Source of the DNA: Isoetes taiwanensis
Lineage: Eukaryota; Streptophyta; Lycopodiopsida; Isoetales; Isoetaceae
Assembly (NCBI GenBank): GCA_021234155.1
Contig: JAJEKV010000114.1
Location: 571,654 to 635,653, forward strand
Direction: 5' to 3'
DNA length: 64,000 bases
The notes beneath the pieces are model-generated. The model did not search any database, had not been told where the DNA came from, and saw only the letters and a list, made by a program, of their open reading frames with translations. Positions 54,795-64,000 of the stretch are shown here, piece after piece (the stretch's first letter is position 1; every line of letters starts with the position of its first letter). A program made the position numbers and the translations under genes.

Positions 54795-57464
54795 CTAGGA
54801 TTTGAAAATCTCTTTGGCCTTATTCCTGGTATTACTTGCAGGGGTACCTAGATTATTAAGAATTCTATTAGAATGCTTAATTTTAGCTTTATTTTTAACC
54901 TTCCCCTTTTTAGATTTAGGATTGGCAGATAGAGTAGAGGATGAGGAAATTAATAAATAAGAGTCATCTTCCCATGAATCATTATTAACAATATTTAAAG
55001 CACTATTATTGAGCTCATTTTCTTTGTCAGAAATATCAATATCAGCGTTTACCTGGTCAGATACATGAGAGCAACTCCAGAATTTAGATCCACAGCAAGG
55101 ACTTGGGTTTGAACTTGTGTCAACATTAACAACAGTGGCTAGAATTAAACTATTATCAATAGGGTTTAGAACTTGCCTGGATATTGCCACATCATCATTT
55201 TTGTTGTCAACAGATAATTCCTGAGCTTTGTGAATTAATTCCTCATCATGAAAGTCGTTTTCCTTGTTTTCCTGCCCTATATTCATCTCAACTGTATCAA
55301 TCAAATTCTATGTTCTGTTAAACTGCCTGTTCTTACCACAATTTCCAGAATCACGAATTGAGCTTTTACTGCCATATGTCTCAGCTTGAAGGTCTGAGTT
55401 TCTGTTAGGAAAACCTTGACCATCAACTCCCACATGCAACTCTGCTAGCTGTTGAGCTACTTGGTTGGAGATATAACTAGAATAACAAGGATTTTCAGGG
55501 TGAGAAGGATTGACAGAGGGAAGTTGAGAGTCAGATAGGTCAATAAGTGGCTGAGAAGGGGGGGGGATCATAAGTGATGGGATGAATGGAAATAGGCATG
55601 GGAGAGGCCATATTTTCAACTGATGATGGATCCACAATATTGTCTGCAACAGTGTCATTTAGATGAGCTAGGATACCAAAGTTGTTTGAACATTGGATTT
55701 TGCTTGGAGATTCTGCTTTTTCAGAATTAACAATATCTGAAATATTGCTTTCTATAATTAATGACTCTTCTTTATCCCTTGAAATCTGTGGTTTGCAACC
55801 GAGAGTTGAGTGGCAAGTTTGTTTGGGATTATCATGGATCTTAATCCCAATATGCCTCTCTGTTGCTACCTTTTTTGGAGCCCAGCATAATATCTTTAAG
55901 GGTTTGATGCAGATCAATGTGTTTTTTCTGAGTTGAGTGCTGAAGTGGAGCTTTACCCTTAAGATCAAATCTATTATGTGCTCTGCTGGTCACCCCAGTT
56001 TTTTGAGCTGATATGCCAGTATCCAAATGTTTACTGCTGTCATTGCTGAAGTAGACACTCTTATTTAGAACTTTGATTGTTGAGGGTGCAAGCTTGAAAG
56101 AAGAAAATTTCTTGTGCATAAAGTTAGCAGCTGCATCTTCTTTTTCTAATAGTTGTTTCTGCTTGAATTCTCTTTTTTTGAGAATCCTTTTTTTGCTATC
56201 ATTGACTCTTGTATATGGAATCCAATCTTGAAGCTTGAAATTGTTGTAGTTAACCTCCTTTACTTGGTCCTGCTGAGATTGATAAGCCACTTCTCCTAAA
56301 TGAGACTGATTTCTCTGAGCCACTGCATTCTGCTTTTGCCATTGCTTTGAAGAATGAATGAAGTTATTAGTGTTTTCCTTGTCTCCATTTAGTTCCCCCT
56401 GTAATTCTCCTTGAACCTGACTTCCAGAATCTTTGAATTCCTTAAGACTGCAATTTGAGTGAATAAAGTGCCTGGTTTTGCAATTCTGGCAGAAATTTGG
56501 CAATCCTACCCATCTTAGATTTAAAACCATAGGTTTGCCAAAGAAATCAATGAGGGGGATGGAGGTAGGAATTGGCTTAGTGATATCAAGTTGGATATAG
56601 CATTTTGGAGGCTTATATGGAGAAAATTCGGAAGAAATGAAGGTTCCAAAGGTGTTAAAGATTTTTGAAAAACAATCTTCATTCCAATAGATAGGGGATA
56701 GATCATTCATGCTGACAGATGCAATGAAGAATTTCCCAAATTCACTGATAGGCAGAGAGGGATTCTATTTAATAAATGAGATCTGGAAGGTGTTAAAGGT
56801 CGAGTGCCCCAGTTTAAGCATGAAATTTGCAGTTCTGCTATTGCCACATTCCATAAGCAAGTAGGGATAGTTAAGCCAGTAAATAGAGTTTATAACTATT
56901 CCCTTATTTAATCTGAGCAGATGGTCCCAAAGTTGTTGAATATTGACTCCAACTTTGTCAACAAAAATGACAACAGCAGTAGAGGACAATGACTCAATTT
57001 TAGAAGCAATAGAGGAGTTGTTTAGATGAATACCTTTGAAGAGTTGGAGGTCAGGTCGGGACAGGTATTGAAGGTTGTAGAATTCTTGCGTGAGCTCATG
57101 ATTGGAAAGAATTTGCTGTGCTGGTCTTGGATCCCCATAATGAAAGGGCACCCCATTTGCATCAAGGATCGGTGAGAAGCCATCAAATGCTGGGTCTTTA
57201 GAAAGATTGTCCCAGTGAGGAACATCTTAGAAAAGATTGTCAGGAGGAAATGTGATGCATCTCTTTTGACAGAAAATTTAAGTCAGCAAAGTCTCCAAAT
57301 TTAATCACCTTTGAGGGATCGGAATGAAAAGAGCTTAACTGTTTTAGCAGGTCGCCTCTTTGGTCGGGAGCAAGATGCATAAACTTGTGCAGAAGAATGA
57401 GGGAGTTGGCATTTAGGTTTTTTGAAATATTTGAATTTTTTGGATTTTCAGTAAAGTTGGCCAT
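54795..57464 (-). pseudogene. LINE ORF1, broken, copy 2
   Basis: Start MANFTENPKNSN at 57464; end FKS* at 54795. It contains the same blocks as copy 1: FMHLAPDQRGDLLKQ, VVIFVDKVGVNIQQLWDHLL, the knuckle FCQNCKTRHFIHSNCS and a long Lys/Ser/Asn-rich tail. A short insertion at about 57225-57247 that partly repeats AGAAAGATTGTC from just upstream breaks the frame. Further shifts lie near 56770, 55850, 55550 and 55310. Longest open parts are 56710-55841 (289 codons) and 55304-54795 (169 codons). Confidence 0.75.
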
Positions 57465-57642
57465 CGAGGAAAGGCGGGGGGAAAACAGGGCTCCAAGAAA
57501 AACAGTATAAAGATCGACAATGGGAGCAATTAAACAAGACAATCAAGGAATAAGGTAGGCAATTGAAGGAAAATGCAAGAAGAAAGAAAGGAAAACCAAA
57601 TTAAAGCCAGAAAGAACAAAACCAGAGCCATAACTCTTAAGG

Positions 57643-57936
57643 TCATTCTGAGAACATCTTTACCATTATTTTGTTATCTGCCCAATCACAAAAGACATGA
57701 AAGATAGCTGTTGGAGAAGAGTTATGCTTCCCTGTGAATTCAAGAACCCAAGATTCAATAATTTCGCACTCGAATTCTTTTGATCCAGGAGTGAAGGTGT
57801 ATTCAACTTGAAAAAGGTGATCCGGGAATACTTGATCGAATATAAGATATTTCCACAGCTCAGAGAAGGGGCCTTGAAGAAAACCACAAGTAATTCTCTG
57901 CTCCTGTTTCAGCATTACAAAAAATTTTCCATCCAT
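57643..57936 (-). CDS. small extra ORF upstream of LINE ORF1 (97 codons)
   Basis: Open frame MDGKFFVMLKQEQRITCGFL ... through SELWKYLIFDQVFPDHLFQV, EYTFTPGSKEFECEIIESWV, and ending CDWADNKIMVKMFSE. Composition is protein-like with aromatic and acidic residues and no low complexity. It lies about 180 bases before ORF1 on the same strand, between the LINE 5' end and ORF1. Upstream codons (VEAKQYLNS) suggest the true start may be earlier with a small frame break. I do not recognise a family. It may be an ORF0-like frame or a sequence captured by this LINE lineage. Confidence 0.5.
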   Translation of the reverse strand: MDGKFFVMLKQEQRITCGFLQGPFSELWKYLIFDQVFPDHLFQVEYTFTPGSKEFECEIIESWVLEFTGKHNSSPTAIFHVFCDWADNKIMVKMFSE

Positions 57937-58109
57937 ATGAAGCCCGGATTATAAGGAATTCAAATATTGCTTGGCCTCTACAAGACCACAGATCCGACTC
58001 AAATGGTTGATTCCTGATGAAATTCATCAAGATTCAGTTTGAATCAGAAAAGACAAACAATTCAAGAAAAATGGCGCTCTTATGCTGACGTGTCTCTATT
58101 TATCTTTGG

Positions 58110-59494
58110 ATTTCGATCCAAATTAATCCCAAAGCCCCGACAATGTAAACTGCATCTTTATGAGTCCCATTGTCTCGAGTTGCTGGTGATTAGAGTTTGC
58201 TTGTCAGTAGTTATGGTTAAAAAGTAGAGGATAGAGAACTTGTTAAATCTTTATGAAGTGGTTGGTGCCACTAGATGAATTATAAATCCATTTTATGATT
58301 GTATTGTATCCTTCTAGCAATTGCTCATGCCATTAATATTTGCATAATATTATGGTTGATGCCATTAATATTTGATATTAATGGATGACATTGAAAATTT
58401 TAGATTGGTGTTTAAGATTTTGAGCAGTAGTTGGTGTTACTGGTTTGGTGCTTCAACAAAAAATCCACTGTTCTTTCTTAAACCTTACCATTCTTTGAAT
58501 GCAGAAGTCTACTTTTAGTTAATTAACTTGATAATTGTCTTTCAATTCAATCCTTTCAATAACTTACTCCAATCCTTAGCCTTAAAATTGTAATTGCAGT
58601 AAATAGTTGTTGTTATTTATGAGATCATAACCCTAGCCCTTGGACCCTGAAACGGAATGAGTTGGGGCTCACGTACAATTGAATTGAGTTGGCGTTCATG
58701 TACAAATGGATGGAATGAATTGGTGCTCATATGACATAAATTGAGTTGGTGCTCAACTTGTAGTTGACGGATACAACTGAGGTCAGTTGCTTCACAAAAA
58801 AGGAGGAATTGATATGAATATGGTAGCTCGAAGGTGTGGTCTTGGACGTTAGTTTTGGTGGATCAACATGAAGTTTGACAAATAATTGGCAAGGCAAGGT
58901 AATAAAGGCAACCTATGGTCTATATTTAACTATGATGCTAAAAAGGCTTGTAAAATGAAAAGTGTTTTAAAGTCGCAACAGAGGTCCATAAATAAAAGCT
59001 AAACTTCAATTACACATATCTCCGCAACCAAAGATCGGATTTAGACGATTTTTACTTCTATGGAACCGTCAGAGTCTACTTTTTGAATTGGATCAGTATT
59101 TTGTGGTCTAATTTGTCCGAACGAGAAAGATATGATAGAAAGAGTGGCAAGAGGTCAAAGAAGACTGCTAGCTTGAGAGAGAAGCTACTAGTGGAAGCTG
59201 ATTGTCTGGTCTTGCCATAATTCTGCCAGTTCTTAGAACTGATTGATCCGATTGGGTGTGAATTACTATGACTTGGTTATTGGTTTGGATCCCTCTCTAG
59301 TTTTGGTGAACTGGAGTTTGATTACAGAAGCTATTGGTGTAACTTATGGCACAAGGTCCTTAAGTTGATTTTGGAGGTTTGGCCAGCATCTCAAGTTAAT
59401 TGAATAAGCTGTGTTCATTTACTTTTCACATTGAAAAAAAAGATTATTTGTCTCTGCTAACAATTTCATTTGTGGATAATATAGCAATTCTAGA
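58110..59494 (+). mobile_element. 3' internal region, polypurine tract and truncated 3' LTR, copy 2
   Basis: Counterpart of 23574-24964. Polypurine tract AAAAAAGGAGGAA at about 58796-58808, LTR start TGATATGAATATGG at 58810. Compared with copy 1 this copy has CTG/CAG words intact (for example CTGCCAGTTCTTAGAACTGA at 59223-59242). Confidence 0.7.
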
Positions 59495-60900
59495 TTATAG
59501 TATCTTTTATATCTCCAAAGCTATATTACGATACTTTGTCAGATAAAGCAAGGTGACACAAACTCCAAACCATCTAGAATTGCTATATTATCCACAAATG
59601 AAACTGTTAGCAGAGACAAATGACCTCTTTTGCAAATATGAAAAGCAAATGAACATAGCTTACTCAATTAACTTGAGATGCTGGTCAAACCTCCAAAAAC
59701 AACTTAAAAACCCTATGCCGGAAGTTACACCAATATCTGCTGTAACCAAACTCCAGTTCACCAAAACTAGAGAAAGATCCAACTAAATAACCAATTCATG
59801 TAGTTCACCGCCTAACCGGATCAATCAAGGCTAAGAACTAGCAGAATTATGGCAAGGCCTGACAATCAGCTTCCACTAGTAGCTCCTTCCTCGAACTAGC
59901 AGTCCTCAATGTAGAACACCAAGAGTTAGGCTGAGGGATAGTAGTAGGTTATTGAGCAGGAATAGCAGAAGCTCTAGGAGAAAGTAACGGCTTTCTTTGA
60001 ATCAAATTCAAGAGCGAAGGAGTAGAGCAGTCTTCTTTGACCCCCTGTCACTCTTTTGGCCCTCTCTCTCATTCAGACGAATTAGAGGAAGTGCTACCCC
60101 AATTCGAAAGCTAGACTCTGAGATGTTTCAGAGAAGCAAAAATCGCTCAAATCCGATCTCTAGTTGCGGATATATGTGTAACTGAAGTTCAGCTTTTATT
60201 TATAGACTTCTGCTGGGGCTTTATCCCTTTTTATTTTGCAAGTCTTTTTAGCATCATAGTAATTCATTCCATCATTTGTACATGAGCACTAATTCAATCC
60301 ATATGTTTATGAGCATTATCTCTCAATCTAATTGTACGTGAGCACCAACTTAACCTGTTTCAGGGTCCAAGGGCTAGGGTTATGATCTCAAAAATAGCAC
60401 CAATTACAATTTTAAGATAGATGGATTGAAGTAAGTCATTGAAAGGATTGAATTGAAAGACAGTTATCAAGATAATTAACTAAAAGTAGACTTCTAAATT
60501 CTGAGAATGGCAAGGTTTAAGAAAGAATAATGAATTTTTATTGAAATCAACCTCAACCAGTAGCACAACTATTGCTCAAAATTTTAGATACCAATCTAAA
60601 ATTTTCAATGTCATCCATTAATATCACATATGTATGGCATCAGCCATAATATTATGCAGATATTAATGGCATGAACAACCATCAGAAGGAAGCATTAAAA
60701 TCATAAAATTTAATTTACAATTTCTCTAGTGGCTCCAACCACTCCATAAACTTTTAGCAGGTTCTCTATCCTCTACCTTTTAACCACAATTACTGACAAG
60801 CAAACTCTAATCACCAGCAGCTAGAAACAATGAGACTCATAAAGATGCAGTTTATATTGTTCGGACTTTGGGATTAGTTTGGACAAAAATAGATTCGTCG
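58110..60900. repeat. long inverted repeat (palindrome), copy 2
   Basis: Left arm 58110-59494, spacer 59495-59572 (78 bases), right arm 59573 to about 60900. Same architecture, arm deletion and spacer as copy 1, so the palindrome predates the duplication. Confidence 0.75.
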
Positions 60901-61330
60901 ACCATAGATATAGAAAGAGTTGAATCAAAGATCCATCCCGACCAAAGAGATGGACTGTTAGTTTTCGTTAGGCTTGATTTGAAGGAGATCTATTTTGGAA
61001 AAATGAAATGTATTTATAAGGTAGGATAGGCTCAGTTCCCACTGCTTATTCCAAATCACTTGTACCTAATAGATTCATATATGTTTATCGCAACAGAAAG
61101 AATTCATCATACAAATATTCAAAGACTATTCTAGAAGGCTCTCTTGCTTTTAAGACAATCAGATTGGTAAGAATAAATCAAATAAATTAAATTCATGGAG
61201 AGGAATCATTTGGTTTTTCAGGATAAGGGTTTCTACTCTGAATAGCCAGAATAAGAAACTCTATTCCAGTTTGCAATCTCCAGATGACCTGTAAATGTCA
61301 AGAATAGCCAAGCTCTGATACCAATTATTA
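59573..61330 (-). mobile_element. inverted LTR element: partial 3' LTR and internal region, copy 2
   Basis: Counterpart of 25043-26810, with the primer site at 61312-61323. Nearly identical to copy 1, apart from a short deletion at 61283-61284 where copy 1 has CACCAACAGG. Confidence 0.7.
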
Positions 61331-62647
61331 TGGATCACTCCAACGATCCATACCTTTTGTATCTCTAAAGCCATATTATGATACTTTGTCAGATAAGCAA
61401 GGTGACACAAACTACAAACTATCTAGAATTGCTATATTATCCATAGTGGACATTATCCAGGTACCTATTGATGAGCTATTGCTGTTGACCCCCTCCTGGG
61501 CTGAGATCAACTGGATTGCCCTCCCCCCCCTCCCTCCTCCCCGCTACACAATGCCCCTCACTGCTACACACTCTTTCCCTGATCTCCCTGCCATCCCGGA
61601 TTCCCTGTTGAACTTATCTCCTTGCCCAATTCATGATGCCTCCCTTCCAATTTCCCAAAATTCTGCTCCCTCGACTCCTGGTATCTGGCTGTGAAGATGG
61701 TTCTTGATCAGACTTTATATTTTGTGCCAAATGGCTGATTGGTTCTACTGCTATAGTTTAATTTTCTTTTATATGGGCTCTGAGCCTTATTTTGTATGTT
61801 TTTAATTTATGAGTGATACAATCCTTCCTTTTCCTCAAAAAAAAAAAAAAAAATCCATAAATGGAACTGTTATAAATAACCTCTTTTGTGAAAAGCAAAT
61901 GAACACAACTTACTCAATTAACCTGAGAAGCTAGTCGAACCTCCAAAACCAAAGCTTAAGAACCCTGTGCCAGGTTACGCCAATAGCTTTCGTAATCAAA
62001 TTCTAGTTCACCAAAACTAGAGAAAGATCCAACCCAATAACCAATTCATAGTAGTTCACCACCCCTCCGGATCAATCAGTGCTAGGAACTGGCAGAATTA
62101 TGGCAAGGCCTGACACCAAGAGTTAGGCTTCCACTAGTAGCTCTTCCCTCGAACTAGCAATCCTCAATATAGAATACCAAGAGTTAGGGTGAGGGATAGT
62201 AGTAGGTTATTGAAAAGAATAGCGTAAGCTCTAGGAGAAAGTAATGGCTTTCTTTAAATCGATTCAAGAGCTTAAGGAGTATAGCAGTCTTCTTTGACCC
62301 GCTGTCACTCTTTTGGCCCTATCTCTCTCATTTAGACGAATTAGACAAAGTGCTTCTCCAATTCGAAAACTAGACTCCGAGACAGTTCCAAAAAAGTAAT
62401 AATTGCCTAAACCCTATATCTGGTTGAGGAGATATATGTAATTGAAATTCAACTTCTATTTATAGACCTCTGCTGCGACTTTAGCCCTTTTTATTTTACA
62501 AGCCTTTTTAGCATCATAATTGAATATAGACTATAGGTTGCCTTTATTGCCTTGCTTGCCAATAATTTGCCAAACCTAGACACTCATGCTAGTCCACCAA
62601 GACGTTAACGTCCAAGATCACACCCCCGAGCTACCATATTCATATCA
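61331..62647 (-). mobile_element. 5' LTR of the inverted element, copy 2
   Basis: Counterpart of 26811-28142, with the same LINE-tail insertion. Ends TGGATCAC (61331) and CATATCA (62647) on the plus strand. Confidence 0.7.
61446..61852 (+). mobile_element. 5'-truncated LINE 3' fragment with poly(A) tail, copy 2
   Basis: Counterpart of 26926-27346, flanked by ATCCATA on both sides; poly(A) about 17. The reading frame DIIQVPIDELLLLTPSWAEI continues to a stop at 61694 with fewer breaks than in copy 1. Confidence 0.65.
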
Positions 62648-63044
62648 AAATATTGGAGCCGATATGCTCCGGACGAGACGCCATTAGTGATATCTCCCTG
62701 GCAGGACGTGGAGACATGACAAATGAACACCTTGTGCCATCAAATGCAGCTGTATTTATACCCATAAAATTATTGATGTGCATTGTAGCAATATTATTAA
62801 GTATATACGAGTATCGTATCATGTACATCTCTATATATATGATCTGTCGTATTACGTGCAATAATTTAATTTAATGTATATACCTTCAATAATTCTGGTG
62901 GCTATCAATGCACCAAATAATTTTGTATGTATATACCAAATAATTTTGTTGGCTATTGATAATTTTGGTGGATACTTGAGCTTAAGAAATAGGTGAAAAT
63001 ACTTGAGCTTAAGCAAGTTAACTTAATTTAAAATTCTCAAAATT

Positions 63045-64000
63045 GTGTTATTCTCTCCAATTAATGAAATCCTGTATTTTATGGCCTCAAACAAGCATCT
63101 CATGGTTGGTTTTTCAAATTTGACACCTTGGTCAAGCATTTCGGATGCAACAGCTCAGAAGTGGATCCAAATGTTTATGTTTGAGCAAGACTCTCGCATT
63201 ATTCTTATCATGTTGTATGTCGATGACATAGTTCTTCCAGGGAATCATCCTCCTACCTTGATCATACCAAGCATTGCCTAGGTCTCAATTTCTGATCAAA
63301 GACATTGGGCCAACATCCTTCTTGGCTCTCCTTGAGCTTATCCTTGACCGCTTTGGCATGCAAAGTTGCAAACCAATTTGCACTCCAATGGAATTCGATC
63401 TCAGACTCTTTAAAGACAAGCCTCCCGCAGTCCCCTTTCGGTCTCTCATTGACAGCCTTATATATTTAATGATCTGCACCCGCCCTGATCTCTGTTATTC
63501 AGTGATAACCTTGAATCAATTCAATGATGCTTATGCCTCTCACCAGTGGGAATTAGCGAAGTGCATCCTCCGCTATCTTCAGGGCACTCTTCGTCATGGC
63601 CTTTGCTACTCCAACCGAATTTTTCAGAATCTTACAGCATACATTCATGCAAGTTTGAGCAGAAATGCCAAAGGTACCTCTATCGCAGGTTTTATGCAAG
63701 TTTGGGCACAAATGCCAAAGGTACCTCTGCCACAGGTTGATGCTTTTTCTATTATGGCAGTGTCATTATGCAAGTTTGGGTACAAATGCCAAAGGTACTT
63801 CTACCACAGGTTGATGCTTTTTCTACTATGGCAGTGTCATTGCTTGGTTGTCCCATAAGCAGGTTATTGTCGCTCTTTCTTCTGCTGAATCAGAATATCT
63901 TGCTCGACTCTTGGTCAAGTTCTCTCGACTCTTAGACAATGTGGTGCATCACTCACAGGTGCATATTCCAGTTTCTTTAGACAATCAAAGTGCTATTTGC
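63045..64000 (+). pseudogene. Ty1/copia pol remnant, copy 2, cut by the window edge
   Basis: Counterpart of 28536-29491. Here the connection region is open from 63274 to 63858 (LELILDRFGMQSCKPICTP, SLIDSLIYLMICTRPDLCYS, CILRYLQGTLRHG), which copy 1 breaks at CTCAATGG and at CGCCATACGATC. The RT YVDD block is separated by a stop near 63281. The RNase H triplication is at about 63648-63842. Confidence 0.85.

Larger units (their letters stand above)
50227..58109 (-). mobile_element. full-length LINE (L1-like), copy 2
   Basis: Flanked by ATTTCGATCCA (50215-50225 and 58110-58120), with a T run at about 50227-50255. Organisation is as in copy 1: small 5' frame 57936-57643, ORF1 57464-54795, ORF2 54773-50497. 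It shares target site and flanks with copy 1, so it was duplicated with the unit rather than inserted twice. Confidence 0.9.
35824..64000 (+). repeat. tandem duplication unit, copy 2 (incomplete at the right edge)
   Basis: Collinear with 1217 to about 29491, same orientation. From 35824 to about 49900 it is rich in single-base indels and in losses or changes of CTG/CAG words relative to copy 1. From about 50.2 kb it is close to copy 1 and is often the better-reading version (LINE ORF2, LTR element). No element is gained or lost between the copies in the visible part. Confidence 0.85.

Noticed and set aside
1-64000. CRISPR arrays, operons or prokaryotic defence systems
   Set aside because: No regular repeat-spacer pattern and no clustered bacterial gene order; content is plant nuclear.
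1-64000. tRNA or rRNA genes
   Set aside because: The GGTATCAGAGC matches are retrotransposon primer-binding sites; no full cloverleaf or rRNA segment was seen.

Overview
The window is nuclear DNA of a land plant, most likely a fern or another seed-free vascular plant. The pointers are a PLS-type pentatricopeptide-repeat gene written in the MYGKCG / AYAQNG style that is abundant in such genomes, very low gene density, and dense nested retrotransposons (LINE, LTR elements with initiator-tRNA-Met primer sites, a Helitron end, a MITE). Nothing in it looks prokaryotic or organellar. The taxon is an inference from style, not from a marker gene.

Layout. Bases 1-1216 are a left flank carrying a broken gag-like reading frame. 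From 1217 a unit of about 34.6 kb runs to 35823, and a second head-to-tail copy starts at 35824 and runs off the right edge (64000 corresponds to about 29491 of copy 1). Each copy holds, in order: a minus-strand 1.5 kb LTR with its primer-binding site; a Helitron 3' end; a 3 x 68 bp tandem repeat; a PPR gene (open at 7050-8834, frameshifted at 41585-43362); a roughly 4 kb element bounded and studded with GGAAACCCTTCC palindromes; an exon-like gene scrap; and a nested retrotransposon complex. In that complex a 7.9 kb LINE (minus strand, 12 bp target-site duplication) sits inside a non-autonomous LTR element, which is followed by an inverted second copy of the same element. The inverted copy forms a kilobase-scale palindrome and preserves the LINE's empty site. 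A copia pol remnant follows. The last 6 kb of the unit (29.5-35.8 kb) is seen only once and carries an RtcB-type RNA ligase gene (minus strand, 31189-32516, with small frame breaks) and a 371 bp MITE.

The two copies differ in patches, and many differences fall on CTG/CAG trinucleotides (CTG to CCG/ACG, CAG to CGG, or loss) with added homopolymer indels. The affected copy switches along the unit. This looks more like a base-calling and polishing signature at CHG-methylated sites than like evolution. Real substitutions are also present, for example a LINE CAG to TAG stop, so the two copies are not simply one sequence read twice.

Apart from the PPR gene (probable organelle RNA factor) and the RtcB ligase (RNA repair), the window is transposon sediment. 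No operon-like or pathway-level cooperation is visible.
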